64,000 nt of DNA. Origin: Solwaraspora sp. WMMD792 (GTDB lineage: Bacteria > Actinomycetota > Actinomycetes > Mycobacteriales > Micromonosporaceae). Shown here piece after piece: positions 44,898-53,245 of this stretch. The stretch covers positions 1,364,001 to 1,428,000 of the forward strand of contig NZ_JARUBH010000009.1 of NCBI RefSeq assembly GCF_029626105.1, written 5' to 3'. The notes under the pieces are model-generated. The model had not been told where the DNA came from and ran no database searches. It saw only the letters and a program-made list of their open reading frames with translations. The position numbers were made by a program, and so were the translations under genes. Position 1 is the stretch's first letter. Every line of letters begins with the position of its first letter.

Positions 44898-45380
44898 GTG
44901 GGAAGACTGTGGCAGGGCGTGACCGCGACCGTCGGCCGGCTGGCCGGTCAACGCGTACCGGCGCAACGGCGCCCGACACCGGCCAAGCTGGCCCGCCGCC
45001 GGCAGGTGGCCGCGTTGCAGCGGCGGCAGCTGTCGTACGCACCCGAGCTGGACGGGCACGCCGATCCCGGCGAGATCGTCTGGACCTGGGTGTCGTACGA
45101 GGAGGACCCCCGGCAGGGCAAGGACCGCCCGGTCCTGGTGGTGGGCCGGCGCAGCCGCACGCTGTTCGGGCTGATGCTGTCCAGCCAGTCCGACCGCGAC
45201 GGGCAGCGGCACTGGCTGTCGCTGGGCACCTGGGGCGACGACGGCCGGCCGAGTTGGATCCGGCTCGACCGGGTGCTCACCATGCGGGAGGACAGCATCC
45301 GGCGTGAGGGTGCCATCCTCGACCGGGGCCGGTTCGACCGGGTGTGCCAGGCGTTGCGGGCCGGTTACGGCTGGTCCTGA
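44898..45380 (+). CDS. PemK/MazF-like protein
   Basis: 160 aa, GTG start; TAGGGT at 44884-44889 would make it almost leaderless. A ~50-aa basic head precedes a MazF-type SH3-like barrel (DPGEIVWTWVSYEED, KDRPVLVVGRRS, LDRVLTMREDSI). No antitoxin gene lies on either side, so action as a classical toxin is doubtful; many actinobacterial orphans of this type are chromosomal and uncharacterised. Confidence 0.75.
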   Translation: MGRLWQGVTATVGRLAGQRVPAQRRPTPAKLARRRQVAALQRRQLSYAPELDGHADPGEIVWTWVSYEEDPRQGKDRPVLVVGRRSRTLFGLMLSSQSDRDGQRHWLSLGTWGDDGRPSWIRLDRVLTMREDSIRREGAILDRGRFDRVCQALRAGYGWS

Positions 45381-45509
45381 CCGGGTCAACGCCCGCCGGT
45401 GCCCGACGACGACGAAGATAGCCGTCGGGCACAGTTCGCCGACACGTCACGATCGTGTGCCCTGCCCGCCGCCCGGCGGTTGCCATGCTGGCCGGATGGT
45501 GACGGCATC

Positions 45510-46787
45510 ATGAGGATCGTTCGGCTGGCGAATTTCATCACCGGCAGCTCCGGTGGGTTACGGACCGCGCTGCGGGAACTCGGCACCGGCTACCTTGCCG
45601 CCGGCCACGAGCCGGTGCTGGTGGTGCCGGGGGCGGCCGACGCGGAGGAGGACACCGCACAGGGGCGGGTGATCACCGTCGCCGGGCCGGCGGTGCCCGG
45701 CACCGGCGGCTACCGGGTGCTGCTTGGCCGTTCCCGGGTACGCCGCCTACTCGCCGAGCTCGCCCCGGACCGGCTGGAGGTCTCCGACCGCACCACGCTG
45801 CGGTGGACCGGACAGTGGGCGCGGCGGCACGGCGTACCCGCGTTGATGGTCTCCCACGAGACGCTCGACGGCCTGTTGCGGTTGCCGTTCGGCGTCCGAT
45901 CCGCCGGCCCGGCGAAGCTGACCGACCGGATCACCGAGCGGATCGCCGACCGGCTCAACGCGGCGACCGCCGCCGGATACGACCGGGTGGTGTGCACCAC
46001 CGAGTGGGCCGCGCGTGAGTTCACCCGGATCGGGGCGGACAACCTGGCCCGGGTGCCGCTCGGCGTGGATCTCGACCAGTTCCACCCCCGCCGGCACGAC
46101 GAGGCGGTCCGCGAGCAGTACGCGCCCAACGGTGAACTGCTGGTGCTGCACTGCGCCCGGCTGTCCGCCGAGAAGTGCCCCGAGCGGGTCCTCGCGGCGC
46201 TGGCCGCGCTGCGCGACCGCGGCGTACCCGCCGTCGGGGTGATCGTCGGCACCGGCCCTCGTCAGGCGGGTCTGCGCGCACACGCCGTCGAGGCCGGGCT
46301 GACCGTGCACTTCGCCAACTACGTCGGCGACCGCGACGAGGTCGCCCGGCTGCTGGCCGGCGCCGACGTGGTGATCGCACCCGGGCCGGTGGAGACCTTT
46401 GGACTGGCCGCCCTGGAAGCCCTGGCCAGCGGCACCCCGGTGGTGGTCGCCGCGGAGAGCGCGCTGCCGGAGGTGATCGGAGACGCTGGGCTGGCGGTGG
46501 CCGGCGGCGGGCAGGAGTACGCGGACGCGATCTGCGAACTGGCCGGCCGACCGGTGGCGGCGCGACGCGCGGCGGCCCGCCGCCGGGCGGAGGGCTTTCC
46601 CTGGTCGGCGGCGGTCGACGGCTTTCTCCGTGCCCACCGGGTCGACGCTGGCGCTGACCAGTCTGCTGGCGCTGACCAGTTCGCTGGCGCTGACCGGATT
46701 GCCCGTGCTGCTCGCTCCGGGTCCGAGTCCGGTTCCGCGTACGACAGCGCCGGGCGTGGGCATCGAGCTGCCCGCGCCCGGCGCTGA
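45510..46787 (+). CDS. GT4-family glycosyltransferase
   Basis: 425 aa from ATG 45510. N-terminal Rossmann domain (MRIVRLANFITGSSGGLRTAL) and C-terminal GT-B donor site (LSAEKCPERVLAAL, the ETFGLAALEALASGTPVV EX7E motif). Related to the PimB/MshA mannosyl- and GlcNAc-transferases. Acceptor unknown. After the conserved end (FLRAHRV) there is a ~50-aa Ala/Ser/Asp tail built on a hexapeptide repeat, AGADQ(S/F), which is unusual for the family. Confidence 0.85.
   Translation: MRIVRLANFITGSSGGLRTALRELGTGYLAAGHEPVLVVPGAADAEEDTAQGRVITVAGPAVPGTGGYRVLLGRSRVRRLLAELAPDRLEVSDRTTLRWTGQWARRHGVPALMVSHETLDGLLRLPFGVRSAGPAKLTDRITERIADRLNAATAAGYDRVVCTTEWAAREFTRIGADNLARVPLGVDLDQFHPRRHDEAVREQYAPNGELLVLHCARLSAEKCPERVLAALAALRDRGVPAVGVIVGTGPRQAGLRAHAVEAGLTVHFANYVGDRDEVARLLAGADVVIAPGPVETFGLAALEALASGTPVVVAAESALPEVIGDAGLAVAGGGQEYADAICELAGRPVAARRAAARRRAEGFPWSAAVDGFLRAHRVDAGADQSAGADQFAGADRIARAARSGSESGSAYDSAGRGHRAARARR
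46647..46700 (+). repeat. 18-bp tandem repeat in the glycosyltransferase tail
   Basis: Three in-phase copies of an 18-bp unit beginning GCTGGCGCTGACC, encoding AGADQS-type hexapeptides; the third copy has diverged. Confidence 0.8.
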
Positions 46788-46803
46788 CTGGTGGATCAGG
46801 TGG

Positions 46804-47454
46804 TCAGCACCTGACCCAGTCCAGGTTGAACAGGGTGTCGACGTTGCCTTCGGTCGTGGTCATCGACATGCTGGCCTGGCCGCTGGAGGTGCCGGCGTCC
46901 ACTCGCAGTTCGGTGTTGATGTTCAGCACCCGCTGCTGCCCACAGGGGACGTACACCAGCACTGGTGCGTGGTCCGCAGTGGCCCAGAAGCCGTTGTACG
47001 GTCCGCCGAACGTGGCGTCGGTACGGCTGTTGTCGGACGAACCCTGCCAGTAGTAGTTCGTCCGCTGCCGGCCGGTCGCTCCACTGGGAATCCGGGCCCG
47101 ACCCCGGTAGTCCGCGGTGGCGACCGCGAAGGTCCAGCCCGCCGGCACCTTGACGAGCACACCGAGTTGGCAGTTCTTCCGGCTGTCCGTCGGGTCGGCC
47201 CCGTCACCGACGGTGGCGAGGAAGTCGTAGTAGCGGATCCGGAAGCCGGTGTTGTCGGGGTTGGCAACGACCCTGGCCGTGCCGGGCGCGCAGCCTGAAC
47301 CACTGGCGGCCACCACCTCCACGGTGATGTCGCTGTCCGGCACGGCGCTCGGCGTCGCCGGGGAGGCATGGGCCGGAGCGGTCAGGGTCAGCGCGAGAAC
47401 CGTGCCGAGTGCGGCGAACATTCCGTGTCTCGTGCCGGTGAGGCTTCTTTTCAT
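46804..47454 (-). CDS. Secreted DUF4360-like protein A
   Basis: 216 aa from ATG 47454 (GAGGGGAA upstream). Signal peptide MKRSLTGTRHG...PAHA. Conserved GSGCAPGT, RKNCQLGVLVKVPAGWTF, NYYWQGS, a Cys near CGQQRVLNINTEL and a C-terminal NLDWVRC. Four cysteines suggest disulfides. Domain function unknown; such proteins are secreted by fungi and actinomycetes. Divergent from a paralogue (47936). Confidence 0.75.
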   Translation of the reverse strand: MKRSLTGTRHGMFAALGTVLALTLTAPAHASPATPSAVPDSDITVEVVAASGSGCAPGTARVVANPDNTGFRIRYYDFLATVGDGADPTDSRKNCQLGVLVKVPAGWTFAVATADYRGRARIPSGATGRQRTNYYWQGSSDNSRTDATFGGPYNGFWATADHAPVLVYVPCGQQRVLNINTELRVDAGTSSGQASMSMTTTEGNVDTLFNLDWVRC

Positions 47455-47935
47455 TCCGTTCCCCTCAGGGCTCAGGTTATGACGGCTGGGGCACACACGA
47501 CTTTGCGGAACAACCGCGCCGTGGATCTTTGTCTGCTGGGCCCTTTGGATCATGGGGGATTGGGTCCAGAGTGTTTCGGCGGGGCGTCCTGCGAAAGGAT
47601 GATAGCGACGAGCATCGATGCATGCAAGTATCTGCCAGGATCGATATGTTGATATTGATTCTGCCCAGGTCGTATGTCGTGTGCCCGTTTCGGCGGGATC
47701 AACTAGCTGGTCATTGGAGGCAATTGGGTCAACCTCTTGTCATGTTATGGGCGATTTACACGGTTGGTGCTGGCGCCGTCTGATCTACCGGCTGGGCTGG
47801 AAGGGTCGGCGGCGAGATCGCGTGCGATCAATTTAGAAAAACCCCTGTGGCAATTAAATTTACGTTGACAACCATCAATGTCTGTACGTAGATTGTTGCG
47901 CACGCATCGTCGCATCACACATCGGAGGAGGTTTC
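47455..47935. promoter_or_regulatory. AT-richer divergent promoter region between the two DUF4360 genes
   Basis: 481 bp, clearly richer in A+T than the rest of the window, no convincing gene. TTGACA (47865-47870) with TAGATT 18 bp later (47889-47894) is a good sigma70-type promoter for gene B, 42 bp before its start. Nothing comparable was identified for gene A. Confidence 0.55.
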
Positions 47936-48583
47936 ATGCGCAAACTGCTGACGCGTGGCGGCGTGGTGCTTGCGTTGCTCGCCTCATCGTTGATCTCGGG
48001 CGCACCCGCGTCCGCCAAGGGGATCCTGGATGACCCACCGGATGACCAGGTTGTGATCGATCTGGTCGCGATGGCGGGTTCCGGTTGTCGGCCAGGTACC
48101 GCCGACGTCGCCGTCTCGCCGGACAACACCGCCTTCACCACCATCTACAGCGACTACCTGGTACAGGCGGGTCCGGGTATCTCGGTCACCGACGGTCGCC
48201 GTAACTGTCAGCTCAACGTGCTGGTGCACGCGCCGGCGGGCTACACCTTCGCGATCGTGAAGGTGGACTACCGCGGCTACGGGCTGCTCAGCCCGGGCGC
48301 CATCGCCACGCAGCGGGCCAACTACTACTTCCAGGGAATGACTCAGGGCACCTTCAGCAGCCATCCGATTCCGGCTCCGCTGGACGACAACTGGATGGTG
48401 AGCGACGAGGTGCCGATCGCCTCCGTGGTCTGGCATCCGTGTGGCGAGATCCGCAACCTCAACATCAACACCGAGTTGCGCCTGAGCAAGGGATCGTCGA
48501 CGGACGTTAGCTTCCTGACCATGGACTCGACGGACGGCAGCATCGAGACGATGTACCACCTGGCCTGGCAGCCCTGCCCGTGA
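47936..48583 (+). CDS. Secreted DUF4360-like protein B
   Basis: 215 aa, ATG after GGAGGAGG. Signal peptide ends ASA (~res 23). Shares GSGCRPGTADV, RRNCQLNVLVHAPAGYTF, RANYYFQG, CGEIRNLNINTELRL and LAWQPC with protein A at 46804. Divergent paralogues sharing one intergenic region. Role unknown; possibly surface-associated. Confidence 0.75.
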   Translation: MRKLLTRGGVVLALLASSLISGAPASAKGILDDPPDDQVVIDLVAMAGSGCRPGTADVAVSPDNTAFTTIYSDYLVQAGPGISVTDGRRNCQLNVLVHAPAGYTFAIVKVDYRGYGLLSPGAIATQRANYYFQGMTQGTFSSHPIPAPLDDNWMVSDEVPIASVVWHPCGEIRNLNINTELRLSKGSSTDVSFLTMDSTDGSIETMYHLAWQPCP

Positions 48584-48609
48584 ACTGACTGACCCCGTAC
48601 CCGATGACA

Positions 48610-48638
48610 GAGGGTGGCCGGCGCGACCGGCCACCCTC
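48610..48638 (+). terminator. Terminator after DUF4360 gene B
   Basis: 12-bp perfect stem (48610-48621 with 48627-48638), 5-nt loop. Confidence 0.65.
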
Positions 48639-48721
48639 GATCGGGACCCGATCGCCAGTCTGTAACTGTCCTGACACGAACTTCATCTTCTGCCGGATAG
48701 CCTCGAACCCGGGGAGCATCG

Positions 48722-51700
48722 GTGGAGTTCGAAGTTCTTGGTGCGCTGACCGTGCGCGATCATGCCCGCCGAGTGGTGACGGTGCCGCCGGGGCGGCCCA
48801 CCCGGTTGCTGGTCGGACTGCTGCTGCGGGCCGGCCGACGGGTGCCGGTCGGCGAGCTCGCGGAGCTGCTGTGGGAAGGCGATCCGCCCAAGTCGTACCT
48901 GGCGAATCTGCAGACCCACGTGTCCCGGCTACGCCGGCTGCTGCCGCACACCCCGATCCGCTGGCAGGTCGACGGATACCGGATCGACGCCGATCCGGAC
49001 CAGATCGACGTGCACCTGTTCGCGCACGAGATCGACGCGGCCCGCGATGCCGCCTCGAACGGCGACGTACGGCTGGCAGCGATGTCGTTCCGACACGCAC
49101 TTGACAGGTTCGCCGGACCCCCGCTCGCTGGGGTTCGTGCGGGTAGCTTCACGGCCGACCTGGCCCGGCTGGACGAGCTACGGCTTGCCGCCGAGGAAGG
49201 GCTGCTCACCGCCGAACTGGCCATCGGCCGGCACCAGCCGGCGGTCGCGCGGGCCGAGGCGCTGGTTCGCCAGCACCCGCTGCGCGAACCGTTCTGGGCC
49301 CTGCTCATGCGGGCGCTGGCCGCCGACGGGCGCGTCGCCGAGGCACTCGACACGTACCAGCGGGCGCGTGACGTCCTGCGGGACGAACTCGGCACCGAGC
49401 CCGGCCCCCGGCTGGCCGCCGTGCATCGCGCGGCGCTGCGGGGTGAACTGCCGATGGCTGCGGATGCGACGCCGACGGCCGTGCCGGTAGCCGGCGGGGC
49501 CGCCGTGCCGGCGTCCCCCGCCGTGCCACCGGTGTGCCAGCTGCCGCCGGCGGTCGCTGACTTCACCGGACGTGGCAAGGTGGTCACTGATCTGCTCGCC
49601 CGGCTGACGCCTGCGGCGCGAACCGCGCCCCCGGTGGTGGTCGTCTCCGGACCGCCAGGCGTGGGAAAGACAGCGGTGGCTGTGCACGCCGCACACGCGG
49701 TACGTCGGGCCTACCCGGACGGCGTCCTGTTCGTTCGGTTGTCCGGTGCGACCGAGCGCAGCCGTGCCTCGGCCGACGTCCTGCGAGACCTGATCGAGGG
49801 TCTCGGAGCCAGCGTACGATCGGTGCCCGACCGGCTCGACGCCAAGTCGGCCGCCTGGCGGTCCTCGGTCGCCGACCGCCGCCTACTGGTCGTACTGGAC
49901 GACGCGGCCTCCGCCGGTCAGGTGCTGCCGCTACTGCCCGGCACCCCCGGCTGCGCGGTCCTGGTCACCAGCCGGTGGCGACTCAGCGACCTGCCCGGGG
50001 CCGGCCTGCTGGTGCTGCAACCGTTGGCCGACGACGACGGGCTGGTCATGCTCTCCCGCATCGTCGGACCGGACCGGGTCGCCGCTGAGCCGGCAGCGGC
50101 GGAACGGGTCCGGGACTACTGCACGAACCTGCCGCTGGCGCTCCGGATCGCCGGGGCCCGGCTGGCGGCCCGGCCGGACCTCGCCCTGTCGACTTTCGCC
50201 GATCGGCTCGCCGATCGGCGTCGCCGACTCGACGAACTGGCCACCACCGACCAAGCGGTCCGCGGCAGTCTGCACCTCAGCTACGTCGGCCTGGCCCCGC
50301 CGGCCCGGCAGATTCTGCGCCGGATCGCCGTGCTCGGCGCGCGGGACGTTCCGGCCCGAGCGCTCGTCCTACTCTGCGGCACCGGTACCGGCCCCGCAGC
50401 AGCCGAGGCCGCCGTCGATCAGTTGATCGGCGCCAACCTGGTGGAGGTCGACACCGCCCATCCCGAGCCCCGCTACCGGCTGCACGACCTGCTGCGCGCC
50501 TACGCACGGGAGCGCGCGGACACAGAGGAACCGGCCGGGAGTCTCGACGAGGCGCTGTACCGGTTGATCACTGCGGCCTGCTGTGCCGCCCAACTGGCCA
50601 CCGCGCGGTTGCCGCGCCCGTCGTTCGACCCCTCGCCGCCGGGCGACCCGGCGCAGACGTGGCCGGGCGACCGGCCGGCCGGACCGCTGGGCGGTGAACT
50701 GGTCCGGCAGATCCGCCGCGAACCCCGCGCCTGGTTGCGGGCCGAGCAGCGCAACCTGGTAGCGGCCTGCCGGTACGCCGCCGTACGAGGCTGGCTGGAC
50801 CAGTCCGTCGTGCTGGCTGCCGCGCTCAACTCCCACCTGTGGATGGAGGGGCATCTGGACGAGCTGGCCGCCGTGCACCGCACGGTACGCGCTGCCGCCG
50901 TCCGGCACGGGCATCGGAGGTACCTGGCCTGGTCCGTCTTCATGAACGCCCGGGTAGCCAGCTTGCGGGGCGAGCTGACGGCGGCGGTCACCGGCTTCCG
51001 CGCCGCGCGGGCACAGGCATCGGAGCTGTCCATGAGCGACCTGGTCGGGCACGCGCTGAGTGCGCTCAGTTTCTACCTGGCCGAGGGACGGGCCGGTGAC
51101 GACCTCGCCGTCCGGTACGGACGCCTCGCTGTGGCCGTGTTCCGCAGGATCGGCCAGCGGGCCGGCGAGGCCGAGGCGCTGCGGGTGACCGCGCTGGCGC
51201 TCAACCGTCCGGACCGTTCCGATGCCGCGCTCGCCGTGATGGACCAGGCGGTGCCGATTACCGAGTCGCTGGACGATCCGATGGCCCTCGCGATGCTGCT
51301 CAACGCGAGGGCCGGGATCCTGACCGTCGCGGGCCGCTACGCCGCCGGCGCGCGAGACTCCCAACGCTGTGTCGACCTGCTGGCCAGCATCGGAGAGCGG
51401 GTGGTCCGGGCGTACGCGCACAGCCAACTCGGCTACCTGCTGCTCGGGCTGGCCCGGGTCGACGACGCGGTGGTCCAGTTCGTCGCCGCGCTCGACCTCG
51501 GGGTGCAGATCGGGGACCAGACACTCATCCTCAGCATGGAGCGGAACCTCGCGTTGCGTCTGTGCCGGCGGGGCATGGACCGGCAGGCGGCGGCGGAGGT
51601 ACGTCGGTGCGGCTTGGCCCTGCGGCGGCTCGGCAACGACGGGCGCGCGGCGCTGACCCTGCGGCTGCTCGCCGAGCTGTACGAGCGGCTCGGCGACCGG

Positions 51701-51868
51701 GGCGCAGCCGGCTGGGCGCGAGCGCAGGCCGGCCAGCTCGTCGCCGCCGACCCCTTCCTCGACGAGCGGCTCAACCTGCTCCGTCAGCTGACCGGCAGCC
51801 ACCCGGCACCGGGCGGCGACCCGGCGAACGGCCGGGACGGAACCCCCGTTGATCCGTCCCGGCCGTGA
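48722..51868 (+). CDS. Large SARP regulator with NB-ARC ATPase and TPR domains
   Basis: 1048 aa, GTG 48722 after GGGGAG. Winged helix (res 1-95), BTAD (~100-245, ending DELGTEPGPRLAAVHRAAL), NB-ARC/STAND ATPase (~285-560: P-loop SGPPGVGKTAV, Walker B LLVVLDDA, LPLALRIAGARL) and a long TPR region to the C-terminus. This is the AfsR layout: signalling proteins act on the ATPase, which licenses DNA binding. No biosynthetic core genes are near, so its targets may be distant. Confidence 0.92.
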   Translation: MEFEVLGALTVRDHARRVVTVPPGRPTRLLVGLLLRAGRRVPVGELAELLWEGDPPKSYLANLQTHVSRLRRLLPHTPIRWQVDGYRIDADPDQIDVHLFAHEIDAARDAASNGDVRLAAMSFRHALDRFAGPPLAGVRAGSFTADLARLDELRLAAEEGLLTAELAIGRHQPAVARAEALVRQHPLREPFWALLMRALAADGRVAEALDTYQRARDVLRDELGTEPGPRLAAVHRAALRGELPMAADATPTAVPVAGGAAVPASPAVPPVCQLPPAVADFTGRGKVVTDLLARLTPAARTAPPVVVVSGPPGVGKTAVAVHAAHAVRRAYPDGVLFVRLSGATERSRASADVLRDLIEGLGASVRSVPDRLDAKSAAWRSSVADRRLLVVLDDAASAGQVLPLLPGTPGCAVLVTSRWRLSDLPGAGLLVLQPLADDDGLVMLSRIVGPDRVAAEPAAAERVRDYCTNLPLALRIAGARLAARPDLALSTFADRLADRRRRLDELATTDQAVRGSLHLSYVGLAPPARQILRRIAVLGARDVPARALVLLCGTGTGPAAAEAAVDQLIGANLVEVDTAHPEPRYRLHDLLRAYARERADTEEPAGSLDEALYRLITAACCAAQLATARLPRPSFDPSPPGDPAQTWPGDRPAGPLGGELVRQIRREPRAWLRAEQRNLVAACRYAAVRGWLDQSVVLAAALNSHLWMEGHLDELAAVHRTVRAAAVRHGHRRYLAWSVFMNARVASLRGELTAAVTGFRAARAQASELSMSDLVGHALSALSFYLAEGRAGDDLAVRYGRLAVAVFRRIGQRAGEAEALRVTALALNRPDRSDAALAVMDQAVPITESLDDPMALAMLLNARAGILTVAGRYAAGARDSQRCVDLLASIGERVVRAYAHSQLGYLLLGLARVDDAVVQFVAALDLGVQIGDQTLILSMERNLALRLCRRGMDRQAAAEVRRCGLALRRLGNDGRAALTLRLLAELYERLGDRGAAGWARAQAGQLVAADPFLDERLNLLRQLTGSHPAPGGDPANGRDGTPVDPSRP
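51830..51864. terminator. Terminator overlapping the SARP 3' end
   Basis: 12-bp perfect stem (51830-51841 with 51853-51864), 11-nt loop, immediately before the TGA at 51866; can also serve the convergent gene. Confidence 0.6.
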
Positions 51869-51882
51869 CCATCGCCCGTTGG

Positions 51883-52386
51883 TCAGCCGCAGTTACCCAG
51901 CTGGGTGCGGCCGCCGGAGGCGAGCGTGCCGGCGGCGGTGGAAGCGGTCGGCACGTTCCAGATCCAGCCGAAGTAGTTGACGCATCGGTCGGCCGCGTAC
52001 ACGGTCCGGTTGGCGTAGTGCGAGTAGTCGCCCGCGTCGTCGTAGTAGACAACGGTGCCGTTCGACTGCTGTACCCCGATCTGCACCCGGGTCCGGGTCG
52101 GCGTGCCGTGGTAGGCCGTCTTGCGGGTCACCACGCAGTTGTTGCCGTTGCTGGCGTTGTAGGTCAGGTACACGTAGCCGTAGACCGTCCCGGACGGGGT
52201 CCGGATGGTCCGCGTCCCGTCGCTGACGATGTTGTATCCGGAGCCGCAGGCGGCCTGGATTACCTCAGCCTGTGAGTGGGCCGAGGCCGGCGCGGCGGAC
52301 AGGGTCACCACCGTGGTCACCGCCAGGACGAGGGCTCCTGCCGTGGCGAGCAACTGGCGGCCGGTGCGGGGTAGCGCGCGAATCAC
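51883..52386 (-). CDS. Secreted SapA-like (spore-associated protein A type) protein
   Basis: 167 aa from GTG 52386 (GGGAGGACC upstream). Signal peptide to SAHS. Mature part: QAACGSGYNIVSDG, VYLTYNASNGNNCVVTRKT and a YANRTVYAADRCVNYFGW tail, the Cys pattern and LxYN...NCVVTxKT motif of Streptomyces SapA. Function of the family is unclear. Similarity is by pattern only. Confidence 0.6.
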   Translation of the reverse strand: MIRALPRTGRQLLATAGALVLAVTTVVTLSAAPASAHSQAEVIQAACGSGYNIVSDGTRTIRTPSGTVYGYVYLTYNASNGNNCVVTRKTAYHGTPTRTRVQIGVQQSNGTVVYYDDAGDYSHYANRTVYAADRCVNYFGWIWNVPTASTAAGTLASGGRTQLGNCG

Positions 52387-52576
52387 TGGTCCTCCCGTTG
52401 TGGCGGGTCCGTCCCGCCTCACCGACGACCCTTCGCGGTCCGGCCACATCGCCACCACATCGCCACCACATCGCGTCCGGCGTCAATGTTCGGAGGGGGA
52501 ACGGTCGATGGCGGGCCCGGAGGATCGGCCGCGTCGCCACCCGGACTCACGCCTACGTCGGTGCCGGGACTCTCGT

Positions 52577-53185
52577 CTACCCGGTGACGACCGTCGGTGT
52601 CCGGCGCGCAACGTGGACGCCAGGTCCCAACCTGACGGCGACCCGGGCCAGGGCCCGGTCACCGGGCCGGGTCGCGACGTGGAAGTGCGAGGCCGTCGCC
52701 GGCGACAGGTCACCACCCCAGACCACGGTGCCTTCGCAGTCGGCGAGTATGTCCCGTACGACCGCCTCCTGGTGCGGCCACAGCGACTCGCTACCGCCCA
52801 GCGGGTAGGCGGTCGGGTGCAGGGCGATCGCGGTGCCGGAGAGGTAGTTGGATTCGACGGCGGTGCGCACCACGCGGTCGGCAGCGTAGCCGGCGACGCC
52901 GCCGCCTTCGCCGGTGTCGACCGGGCCGATCTCGTAGTGCCAGCGGCGGGCGACGTGCAGCAGCACCCCGGCGGCGGGACCTCGGCGCAGCGCTACCGAG
53001 GCGGTGGAACCCTCGATCCGGTGGACAGCGATGGCGGCCGGATCGATCCGCCAGCCGTTTGCGGATACCTCGTGGATTTCGTTCCGCGCCTCGGCAACCC
53101 CGGTCGCGTGGGCGGCGCCAGTGGGCGTCAGGGCGAGCACGCCGGTGCCGACGGCGCCGCCGAGCAGGACACGTCTGCTGATCAT
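52577..53185 (-). CDS. M15/VanY-like secreted protein with altered zinc site
   Basis: 202 aa from ATG 53185 (GAGGAGC upstream). Tat-like start (ISRRVLLGGAVGTGVLAL). The C-terminal ~90 residues resemble the L-Ala-D-Glu / VanY-type peptidases seen in phage-like lysins (SNYLSGTAIALHPTAYPLG, VRDILADCEGTVVWGGDL, SHFHV). The usual HxSGTAxD zinc motif reads YLSGTAIAL, so the His and Asp ligands appear replaced, while the last His is kept. Probably a non-catalytic wall-binding protein. Follows the DUF1906 gene by 38 bp. Confidence 0.6.
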   Translation of the reverse strand: MISRRVLLGGAVGTGVLALTPTGAAHATGVAEARNEIHEVSANGWRIDPAAIAVHRIEGSTASVALRRGPAAGVLLHVARRWHYEIGPVDTGEGGGVAGYAADRVVRTAVESNYLSGTAIALHPTAYPLGGSESLWPHQEAVVRDILADCEGTVVWGGDLSPATASHFHVATRPGDRALARVAVRLGPGVHVARRTPTVVTG

Positions 53186-53197
53186 CTCGGGCTCCTC

Positions 53198-53245
53198 ACT
53201 CACTGGCCGGAAACGAGCGCGACTCACTGGCCGGAAACGAGCGCG
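53198..53245. repeat. 24-bp perfect tandem duplication
   Basis: The 24-mer beginning ACTCACTGGCCGG occurs at 53198-53221 and 53222-53245. One copy contains the stop codon of the DUF1906 gene and its last codons; the other follows the stop. Recent slippage or unequal exchange. Confidence 0.9.

Noticed and set aside
44898-45380. Full toxin-antitoxin module
   Set aside because: Only the MazF-like gene is visible; no antitoxin-sized frame with a DNA-binding motif flanks it.
46630-47298. Open frame starting with LALTS repeats as a separate secreted protein
   Set aside because: It soon becomes antisense to the DUF4360 gene, lacks a ribosome site and carries no recognisable domain; kept only as a note on the glycosyltransferase tail.
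47529-47836. Small ORFs in the AT-rich spacer
   Set aside because: No ribosome sites, no codon bias and no recognisable protein features.
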